From assembly GCA_039028315.1 (NCBI GenBank), contig JBCCIH010000056.1:1-11743 (forward strand): a stretch of 11,743 nt of DNA. Direction: 5' to 3'. Shown here piece after piece: positions 6,598 through 11,743 of this stretch (position 1 is the stretch's first letter; each line of letters opens with the position of its first letter). The position numbers and the translations under genes are program-made. The notes beneath the pieces were generated by a model. It saw nothing but the letters and a program-made list of their open reading frames with translations. It was not told where the DNA came from and did not search any database. The stretch comes from Thermodesulfobacteriota bacterium (GTDB lineage Bacteria > Desulfobacterota_D > UBA1144 > Nemesobacterales > UBA2774).

Positions 6598-7272
6598 ATG
6601 AAAGATTTAAGAGTAGACAACGTTTCAGCGGTACCAAATTTAAGCATGAACTATCCTTTGGTCGATATAGATAGTGCAAAGGATGAAGCGCTTGTAGAGC
6701 TTTTTGTAGATTCACACAATGAAGATGCGTTCACGGAGCTTGTTAACAGGTATTCTGACAAGGTATACAGGCTTGCATACAGAATTACCCAAAACCCCGA
6801 TGACGCTGAAGAAGTGCTGCAGGAAGTATTCATTATTCTTGTAGAGAAACTTGGCACCTTCAGAAGAGAGGCCCGCTTCTCCACTTGGCTCTATAGAGTT
6901 GCAGCAAACGCGAGCTATATGTTTTTAAGAGGCGGCAAAAAGGATAAGCAGAGCCAGGTTAGTATTGATGACTACAAACCATATAATGACCATGGGGTTC
7001 TCGAAGGAGTGGCAGATAATGACTGGAGCGATATACCTGATTATAAACTCCTTAGTATGGAGGGCTCTGAGTTGATTGAAAAAGCTATAAATGAGCTTCC
7101 AGAGGAATACAAAATTGTGTTCCATATGAAAGACGTTGAGGGAATGACAAGTAAAGAGATTGCAAAGACCCTAGGGCTTAGTCTTGCGGCAGTTAAGTCA
7201 AGAGTTTTAAGAGCCAGACTTTTCCTAAGGGACAAGCTCTCAAGCTATTACTCTGAGTGGGGTAAAAATTAG
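6598..7272 (+). CDS. ECF-type RNA polymerase sigma factor (RpoE-like)
   Basis: A 224-residue sigma-70 family factor with only regions 2 and 4. Region 2 is about residues 43-110 and includes YRITQNPDDAEEVLQEVFI (61-79) and FRREARFSTWLYRVAANASY (88-107). Region 4 is about 155-215, with LPEEYKIVF, MTSKEIAKTLGLSLAAVKSR and the following VLRAR. An N-terminal extension of roughly 35 residues precedes region 2 and may be regulatory. The ATG has a strong AGGAGG (6584-6589) eight bases upstream. Unlike many ECF genes it has no anti-sigma gene next to it: the downstream neighbour is convergent and encodes glutaredoxin. Control probably comes from the TetR gene just upstream, through the shared 17-bp element. 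Target promoters are not identifiable from this window. The family call is secure; the specific ECF group is not assigned. Confidence 0.92.
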   Translation: MKDLRVDNVSAVPNLSMNYPLVDIDSAKDEALVELFVDSHNEDAFTELVNRYSDKVYRLAYRITQNPDDAEEVLQEVFIILVEKLGTFRREARFSTWLYRVAANASYMFLRGGKKDKQSQVSIDDYKPYNDHGVLEGVADNDWSDIPDYKLLSMEGSELIEKAINELPEEYKIVFHMKDVEGMTSKEIAKTLGLSLAAVKSRVLRARLFLRDKLSSYYSEWGKN

Positions 7273-7287
7273 AGTTAAGATTTACTG

Positions 7288-7599
7288 TTAGGCAGGATTA
7301 AGGATTGTCTCAAGCTCTCCTGACTGGAAAAGCTCGACACAAATGTCGCATCCGCCTATGAATTCGCCGTTTACATAGAGCTGCGGGATTGTAGGCCAGT
7401 TTGAATAATCCTTAATTCCCTGCCTGATCTCAGGGTCAGCCAGCACATCTACCGTCTCATACATAACATCATAGGAATCAAGGATCTGTACAACTCTTGC
7501 AGAAAATCCGCACTGCGGCATCTCACGGTTACCTTTCATAAATAAAATTACTTTGTTGTTTTTAATCTGATCACCAATTTTTTGCTGTACATCTGACAT
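7288..7599 (-). CDS. grxD: Monothiol glutaredoxin, Grx4/GrxD family
   Basis: A 103-residue single-domain CGFS glutaredoxin, the normal family length. The active site is MPQCGFS (27-33, C30), with the lysine of the MKG turn at residue 22. The glutathione-binding loop WPTIPQLY (68-75) and GGCD (82-85) are intact. Members bind a glutathione-ligated [2Fe-2S] cluster as dimers or as heterodimers with BolA, and take part in Fe-S transfer and iron homeostasis in the cytosol. The bolA gene lies 11 bases upstream on the same strand. The GGGAG ribosome site of grxD overlaps the bolA stop codon, so the two are one operon and probably translationally coupled. The gene ends only 15 bases from the convergent ECF sigma gene, with no visible terminator between them. 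Confidence 0.95.
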   Translation of the reverse strand: MSDVQQKIGDQIKNNKVILFMKGNREMPQCGFSARVVQILDSYDVMYETVDVLADPEIRQGIKDYSNWPTIPQLYVNGEFIGGCDICVELFQSGELETILNPA

Positions 7600-7610
7600 G
7601 TATTATCTCC

Positions 7611-7847
7611 CTATTTCTGTTTTTCCCACTGCTCAGGTGTGAATGTTTTAAGTGAAAGCGCATGAATTCTCTCTTTCATAGCATCTCCTAAAACAGAGTA
7701 CACAAGCTTATGTCTTTCTATAAGAGACTTTCCTTCAAACTCAGTAGATACAATCAGAGCCTCAAAATGAGTTCCGTCCCCATCTACATTTACAATCACA
7801 TTAGCCATACCGTTTTCTATCATTTGTTTTATATCGTTTGGATCCAT
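7611..7847 (-). CDS. bolA: BolA-family protein
   Basis: A 78-residue BolA/IbaG-type protein that partners monothiol glutaredoxins in binding and passing on [2Fe-2S] clusters. The family pattern is complete: an N-terminal helix (MDPNDIKQMIENGM), GDGTHFEALIVS, the FEGKSLIERHKLVYSVLGD segment and the end HALSLKTFTPEQW. The histidine in RHKLVY is a usual cluster ligand. I chose ATG 7847 because family alignment begins there. A longer reading from a TTG at 7895 would add 16 residues unlike BolA and has no ribosome site. ATG 7847 also has no Shine-Dalgarno, but a consensus promoter places the transcript start within about a base of it, so the message is probably leaderless. It is co-transcribed with grxD. 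The gene could equally be called ibaG/yrbA by similarity. Confidence 0.9.
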   Translation of the reverse strand: MDPNDIKQMIENGMANVIVNVDGDGTHFEALIVSTEFEGKSLIERHKLVYSVLGDAMKERIHALSLKTFTPEQWEKQK

Positions 7848-7854
7848 GGGGGAT

Positions 7855-7882
7855 ATTATAAATGGTTTTGTTGTCCTTTCAA
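7855..7882 (-). promoter_or_regulatory. Promoter of the bolA-grxD operon (leaderless start)
   Basis: On the minus strand TTGAAA (7882-7877), 16 bases, then a perfect TATAAT (7860-7855). The hexamer is followed by seven bases, ATCCCCC, and then the bolA ATG at 7847. Standard -10 to +1 spacing puts the RNA 5' end at or one base before the A of ATG. Confidence 0.75.
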
Positions 7883-7902
7883 TAACACTATGCAACTAAA
7901 CA

Positions 7903-7930
7903 TTGCAAAATACCCTGGAGAATCTATAAT
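7903..7930 (+). promoter_or_regulatory. Promoter of the CBS-domain gene
   Basis: TTGCAA (7903-7908), 16 bases, then a perfect TATAAT (7925-7930) on the plus strand, predicting a start near 7937 and a leader of about 68 bases. It is back to back with the bolA promoter; the two -35 boxes are about 20 bases apart, so one bound protein could affect both. Confidence 0.6.
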
Positions 7931-8004
7931 TCCCTATTGTCTGATTCTTTAAAACAGATTTGGTAATAAGCAACTATTAAAATAGTCTGACCGGAGGAAT
8001 TATA

Positions 8005-8466
8005 ATGAAAGTTAGTGAGATAATGACAGAGCCTGTTCACGTGATCACAGAGGATAGAACGCTCGAAGAGGCCGCTCAGAAAATGTTACATAATAGTGTT
8101 GGAGGTCTTCCGGTGGTTGATCATGATGGCAAAATAGTTGGGATGCTTACTGAATCAGATTTTTCTGCAAAAGAACACGCCATACCGTTTTCAAGAAATT
8201 ATGCGCCTCAGCTATTTGGCGAGTGGATGTCAAAAGAAGGGGTCGAGAAAGCTTATGAAGAAGCCCGCAGCGTGGTGGTAAAAGAAATTATGAGCAGCCC
8301 TGCTGTTACAATCACTGAGGAAGAAACAGTAGCCGATGCAATACGTAAAATGCTAGACCATAGTGTTCATAGGCTGCCAGTTGTTAAAGATGATGTTCCT
8401 GTGGCTATGATCTCAAGGCATGATCTGTTGAAAATGGTTGTTCAGAAATTTGAAGGTTTTAAATAG
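8005..8466 (+). CDS. CBS-domain pair protein
   Basis: A 153-residue cytosolic protein made almost wholly of two CBS domains, about 1-58 and 92-147. Both show the usual pattern: VSEIMTEP then GGLPVVDHDGKIVGMLTESD in the first, and VKEIMSSPAVTI then HRLPVVKDD with MISRHDLL in the second. An extended linker (about 59-90, PFSRNYAPQLFGEW) separates them. CBS pairs bind adenosine nucleotides or S-adenosyl compounds and act as energy sensors, but stand-alone ones rarely have a known partner, and none is evident here. GGAGG (7993-7997) seven bases before the ATG is a strong ribosome site. It is the first gene of a probable operon: the release-factor-like gene starts 11 bases after its stop. Confidence 0.9.
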   Translation: MKVSEIMTEPVHVITEDRTLEEAAQKMLHNSVGGLPVVDHDGKIVGMLTESDFSAKEHAIPFSRNYAPQLFGEWMSKEGVEKAYEEARSVVVKEIMSSPAVTITEEETVADAIRKMLDHSVHRLPVVKDDVPVAMISRHDLLKMVVQKFEGFK

Positions 8467-8477
8467 TCAGAGCTCAT

Positions 8478-8843
8478 ATGGGCAAGTTCGGAGTAAACGA
8501 GGAGAAAGAATCCGCGCTACTTAAAAAAATGGATGAGCTTGGGATTACTGATAATGATCTTGACGAAAAGTTCATTCGCTCTGCCGGGCCCGGCGGACAA
8601 AATGTTAATAAAGTAGCAACCTGCGTCCAATTAAAACACATACCAACTGGTATTAGCGTTAAAGTACAAGATGATCGATCCCAAGGAGTAAACCGTTTTT
8701 TAGCCCGCCGTCTTCTCACATCTAAGCTAGAGGAGCAATTAACCGGCAAACCCACAAAAGAGCAGCTTAAGATTGCAAAGATCCAAAAGCAAAAGAAAAG
8801 AAGAAAAAGACGAACCAAAAGTAAACTTGAATCTATAGATTAG
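8478..8843 (+). CDS. Release-factor-like peptidyl-tRNA hydrolase (GGQ domain, ribosome rescue)
   Basis: A 121-residue protein with the RF-1 catalytic domain but none of the codon-recognition domains. The signature RSAGPGGQNVNKVATCVQLK (34-53) carries the GGQ tripeptide (39-41) that hydrolyses the peptidyl-tRNA ester in the ribosome. SQGVNRFLARRLL follows, and the C-terminus is strongly basic (about 101-117, rich in K and R), as in ArfB/YaeJ and mitochondrial MTRFR, where the tail or its surroundings bind the ribosome. It is therefore likely to rescue stalled ribosomes. It is shorter than ArfB (about 140) and may be nearer the MTRFR type, so I give no symbol. The Shine-Dalgarno is weak, and the 11-base gap after the CBS gene suggests coupling to it. 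The protein is complete at both ends. Confidence 0.88.
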   Translation: MGKFGVNEEKESALLKKMDELGITDNDLDEKFIRSAGPGGQNVNKVATCVQLKHIPTGISVKVQDDRSQGVNRFLARRLLTSKLEEQLTGKPTKEQLKIAKIQKQKKRRKRRTKSKLESID

Positions 8844-8889
8844 AACTAATAAAGTACTTCAGTAAGAGCAGAAGATATGGAGGGTAATC

Positions 8890-10218
8890 ATGAATATCAA
8901 CAAACTTAGCTACTACGGGCTTTTTGTAATGCTACTTGCGGTAACTCTGAGCTATGCATGCAGCAAAGAAACTCCCACTAATATGGCTGATGCAGCAGCC
9001 ACTATAAAAAGTGACTCAGCCAATCACACTCAAACTACGGATGAGAATGCATTTACACCAATTGTTATGTCAGTACTTGCTCCACCTGTCCCGGTATTAG
9101 GATCAGATGGAAAATACCACTTATCTTATGAACTATTTCTCACAAACGCTAGTACTTTTGATTGGCAAGTCGTCTCAATTGAAGTGCTAGACGGCGCTGC
9201 AGTTGATACTGTGCTCGACACTGTTTCTGGAGAGCAAGTTACAAATGATATGCAGCAAGTTGGCACAAGACAGCCCGTTAATATGCTAGATCCCACACAG
9301 AGCGGCCTCGTATTCATAACATTTAGTGTCGATGCTGAGAATATTCCAGACTCTTTAGTTCACAGGCTTACGATTACAGGTACAGATGGCCTACCCCCTT
9401 TTGTTAGCTCATTTCTACAGTTACCTAAAGACCAAAAAACCCTATCAGAGCTTGGCGCGAGATTTGATGTACTAAAACAAGATGTTGTAGTTCTTGGAGC
9501 CCCGTTCAAAGGCAAAGGATGGGTAGCTGTTAACGGATGCTGTGACTCATATACACATATGAGATCAGCACTGACTTTAAACGGTCAAATATTTATTTCT
9601 CAGCGCTATGCAATTGACTGGATGCAGATCGATGAGGAGAACCGCCTTTATGTAGGCAACCCGCAAGACCTAAATAACTGGGTTGGATACAATGCGGATA
9701 TTCTCGCTGTCTCAGATGCCAGAGTAGTAACAGTAGTTGATCAGTTTGAGGACCAGATACCGTTCGTGCTTCCCACAGAGTCTGGCGCAATCACGCTTGA
9801 GCAAATTGATGGAAACCATGTGATATTGGCTCTACCAAATGGGCAATATGTATTCTATGCACATCTAAAATCTGGGAGCATATTGGTTAAAGAAGGCGAT
9901 ACTGTTACAAAGGGGCAAGTGATTGCTAAACTCGGGAACACAGGCAATACAAGTGCTCCGCACCTTCATCTTCATATAATGCAGACAGCTTCATCACTTG
10001 GATCAAACGGTCTACCTCACGTATTTGAAGAGTATAAGCTTACTGGTCTTACTACTGATGAATCCTTCTTTGATAAAGGACTTGAAGACAATACGCCATT
10101 TGTTGATGAAGATACTGACACTATCGTTGGAAATAGTATAGATATTCTTCCCGCTGCTACTTCAGGAATTCACACGGAAGATTTACCGCTTAATCTCAAC
10201 ATAGTTGAATTCCAATAG
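8890..10218 (+). CDS. M23-family peptidase, probable lipoprotein
   Basis: A 442-residue exported protein. Residues 1-24 look like a lipoprotein signal with the probable acylated cysteine C24 (LSYAC), though S at -3 makes the lipobox imperfect. A low-complexity linker (25-55) and an Ig-like beta domain (about 56-178) follow. The LytM/M23 metallopeptidase domain spans roughly 195-370: YTHMRSAL (H223), QRYAIDW (D243), VFYAHLKSGS (H325) and APHLHLH (H358, H360). Zinc is expected at H223, D243 and H360, with H325 and H358 catalytic. The first ligand is 20 residues from the aspartate instead of the usual HxxxD, a spacing I recall from a subgroup with QRYAID. Residues 375-442 form a further tail of unknown use. 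Members cut peptidoglycan peptides or glycine-rich peptides. GGAGGG (8879-8884) is a strong ribosome site 5 bases before the ATG. It lies 46 bases after the preceding gene, possibly the same operon. Confidence 0.85.
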   Translation: MNINKLSYYGLFVMLLAVTLSYACSKETPTNMADAAATIKSDSANHTQTTDENAFTPIVMSVLAPPVPVLGSDGKYHLSYELFLTNASTFDWQVVSIEVLDGAAVDTVLDTVSGEQVTNDMQQVGTRQPVNMLDPTQSGLVFITFSVDAENIPDSLVHRLTITGTDGLPPFVSSFLQLPKDQKTLSELGARFDVLKQDVVVLGAPFKGKGWVAVNGCCDSYTHMRSALTLNGQIFISQRYAIDWMQIDEENRLYVGNPQDLNNWVGYNADILAVSDARVVTVVDQFEDQIPFVLPTESGAITLEQIDGNHVILALPNGQYVFYAHLKSGSILVKEGDTVTKGQVIAKLGNTGNTSAPHLHLHIMQTASSLGSNGLPHVFEEYKLTGLTTDESFFDKGLEDNTPFVDEDTDTIVGNSIDILPAATSGIHTEDLPLNLNIVEFQ

Positions 10219-10233
10219 GTATTTGAGAACACC

Positions 10234-10262
10234 TTCCAAAATCTTAGATAAAATATTATAAT
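10234..10262 (+). promoter_or_regulatory. Likely promoter of the G8/CEMIP-like gene
   Basis: A perfect TATAAT (10257-10262) lies 17 bases after TTCCAA (10234-10239), a poor -35. The predicted start is near 10269, giving a leader of about 80 bases before ATG 10349. I see no terminator for the M23 gene in this 130-base gap. Confidence 0.45.
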
Positions 10263-10311
10263 AGGGAACATGGGTTAAATCTGGATCATATTCCAATAAC
10301 GTAGATATTTA

Positions 10312-10330
10312 TATGAGTGGATGGCTCATA
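10312..10330 (+). repeat. Small inverted repeat just before the ribosome site
   Basis: TATGAG (10312-10317) and CTCATA (10325-10330) pair around a seven-base loop, ending four bases before the AGGGGGA ribosome site of the next gene. It could act as a leader hairpin affecting translation, but six A/T-rich pairs are a weak stem. Confidence 0.35.
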
Positions 10331-10348
10331 CAAAGGGGGAAATTCCAA

Positions 10349-11743
10349 ATGGCGAAGCTCACTTTAATTAAGGGAAAACCTATAGCAACACTAATATTAT
10401 CCATTGCTATTTTGATGGGCGGTTTCTTAGTCTTGCCCACTACAGCAGTAGCTCAAAATGATGATACTTGTGCCACAGGCACACTTGATCCGGGAAATGG
10501 CAGTCAGGATCTTTTAATTTCCGCTCCCTGTAATGTTGGAGCTGGCGAATATATGTATGGTAACGTCAATATCATCAACAACGGCGTGCTCAACTTTGTG
10601 GACGAAGGATCAAAGACTGATTTTTGGGCCAAATCAATATTAGTTGAAGCAGGCGGCACATTGAGAGCAGGTGAGATGAGTGACTCAGGTGCTTTCGGAG
10701 CTAATGGCGGCACACTAACTATATACCTATACGGGGCGAAAGATGATTTGGCGGGGATTGAATGCAAGTCTCCTGAGCAGACCCCTGGAGTTCCTTGCGG
10801 CATTGAGAGTGATATATGGAATTCAAACACATTTTCAATGAACCCTACTTCCTGTGTGAAGAACAATTTGCCGGGAGGTGTTAATAATGAATGTTTTTAT
10901 CAGTACGGCACTCCAGATCCAGTAACTGGTGAGACCGGAATGTTTGGTTCTAAGGTTCTTGCAGTATCCTACAACGCAACCCTTGAGATGTACGGCAGCA
11001 AGGGAGCATCTTATAGCAGCCTCCCATCTTCTAATTCAGGTGCAAGCTGGGCCAGGTTAAATACTAATGGAATATTAAATAAAGGAGCAACAAGCCTAAC
11101 ACTTGATAGAGACGTTGACTGGGACATAGATGATTACATAGTAGTAACTACTACTGACTTTCTTCCCGGTAATTCAGAAAAGCTTAAAATCACTGGTAAA
11201 ACAAGTAATAGAGAATTCAACTTCATAGTTGTTAATCCACACACTAATCAAGAAATTCCGGGTGGACTACAAAACCCGCATAATGGAAAGACTTATCCGA
11301 TAAGCACACCTACTCGTTTAGATCAAGATATTACCGAGGCAGAAACACGAGCCGCTGTAGCACTTCTTTCCAGAAGTATACGCGTCGTATCTGCGGGCAA
11401 TAATGCCGGAGATATGTTTGATTCTGCAACACCAGGCAATTTCTTTGGCGGACAGACTATGTTTAGGCAGGGATTTCAAAAGGTGCATATCCAAGGGGTT
11501 GAATTTTATCAGCTAGGGCAAGGAGGGCGTAAAGGTCGCTACCCGGTTCATTACCACCTAGCCAGAAGAGTTCCTGACGGAACATTTGCCAGAGATAATT
11601 CAATACATGACTCAATGACCAGGTGGGTTACCATACACGGCAGTCAAAATATTGAATTGTCCCGTAACGTAGGATTTATGTCTATCGGCCATGGCTATTA
11701 TCTTGAAGATGGTACTGAAACAGACAATAAGCTTTACTCAAAC
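10349..11743 (+). CDS. Secreted G8-domain, CEMIP-like protein (3' end beyond window)
   Basis: The frame is open for all 465 codons to the right edge, so the C-terminus is missing. A signal peptide covers residues 1-35 (LPTTAVA then QND). Residues about 55-140 have G8-like features: repeated short beta strands with GVLNFVDEG, ILVEAGGTLRAGEM and GGTLTIYLYG. From about 225 it resembles the beta-helical part of CEMIP/TMEM2: ASWARLN, LDRDVDWDIDDYIVVTTT, then GRYPVHYHL (396-404), NSIHDSMTRWVTIHG (417-431) and GHGYYLEDGTE (447-457). Animal CEMIP proteins take part in hyaluronan breakdown; bacterial members are of unknown substrate. The conserved histidines (H401, H403, H420, H430, H448) and E453/D454 are kept. 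AGGGGGA (10334-10340) eight bases before the ATG supports the start. It is probably an extracellular or surface polysaccharide-acting protein, by resemblance only. Confidence 0.82.
   Translation, partial: MAKLTLIKGKPIATLILSIAILMGGFLVLPTTAVAQNDDTCATGTLDPGNGSQDLLISAPCNVGAGEYMYGNVNIINNGVLNFVDEGSKTDFWAKSILVEAGGTLRAGEMSDSGAFGANGGTLTIYLYGAKDDLAGIECKSPEQTPGVPCGIESDIWNSNTFSMNPTSCVKNNLPGGVNNECFYQYGTPDPVTGETGMFGSKVLAVSYNATLEMYGSKGASYSSLPSSNSGASWARLNTNGILNKGATSLTLDRDVDWDIDDYIVVTTTDFLPGNSEKLKITGKTSNREFNFIVVNPHTNQEIPGGLQNPHNGKTYPISTPTRLDQDITEAETRAAVALLSRSIRVVSAGNNAGDMFDSATPGNFFGGQTMFRQGFQKVHIQGVEFYQLGQGGRKGRYPVHYHLARRVPDGTFARDNSIHDSMTRWVTIHGSQNIELSRNVGFMSIGHGYYLEDGTETDNKLYSN

Noticed and set aside
7848..7895. 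Longer BolA starting at TTG 7895
   Set aside because: The extra 16 residues do not resemble BolA, and the promoter for the operon lies inside this stretch.
7710..7952. Plus-strand frame of 80 codons across bolA
   Set aside because: It is antisense to bolA, lacks a ribosome site, and runs through both divergent promoters.
8642..8651. ACCAACTGGT inside the release-factor-like gene, like the TetR operator core
   Set aside because: It encodes part of the protein in frame (ending in P-T-G), lacks the second CAACT half, and is not near a promoter.
10504..10866. Minus-strand open frame opposite the G8/CEMIP-like gene
   Set aside because: The plus strand carries a signal peptide, a ribosome site and conserved domains through this stretch; the antisense frame has none.
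1..11743. CRISPR array, transposon ends, tRNA or rRNA genes, riboswitch
   Set aside because: Scanning by eye found no spaced direct repeats, no transposase, no cloverleaf with a CCA-type end and no recognisable aptamer core; a covariance-model search would be needed to exclude small RNAs.

Overview
The window looks like a chromosomal segment of a Gram-negative, free-living heterotrophic bacterium with an AT-leaning genome. It has ten complete protein genes on known families, one complete large secreted protein of unknown role, and one gene cut by the right edge. I see no phage, transposon, CRISPR, tRNA or rRNA signal. A lipoprotein peptidase, a secreted protein with a Cys-containing C-terminal sorting tail, a PsrA-type TetR, an RpoS-like sigma factor and a BolA/monothiol-glutaredoxin pair would fit Proteobacteria, the former Deltaproteobacteria, or marine lineages such as Candidatus Dadabacteria. 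That placement is a guess from protein style only.

Layout. (1) 1-259: AT-rich spacer with an 18-bp palindrome, a strong bidirectional terminator and a second hairpin. (2) 260-2173 (-): secreted protein of three Cna-B/prealbumin-like repeats plus two DUF11-like domains and a C-terminal anchor. (3) 2390-3694 (+): concentrative nucleoside transporter family member with altered substrate-binding residues. (4) 3820-5719 (+): PsrA-like TetR regulator followed by a primary-like (group 2) sigma-70 factor, closed by a hairpin terminator. (5) 5835-7272 (+): a second TetR regulator followed by an ECF sigma factor, both preceded by the same 17-bp element. (6) 7288-7847 (-): monothiol glutaredoxin and BolA, with bolA apparently leaderless. 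(7) 8005-10218 (+): CBS-pair protein, GGQ release-factor-like rescue protein, M23 lipoprotein peptidase. (8) 10349-end (+): secreted G8/CEMIP-like protein, partial.

How it may work together. The centre of the window is regulatory: two successive TetR-sigma modules in 3.5 kb, the second carrying a redox-looking cysteine cluster in its repressor and a duplicated operator that predicts control of both itself and the sigma gene. The Grx/BolA pair (Fe-S and redox homeostasis), the ribosome-rescue factor and the CBS protein are housekeeping or stress functions nearby, but nothing in the sequence shows that the sigma factors drive them. The flanks hold envelope and secreted proteins probably used for adhesion or for attack on polymers.
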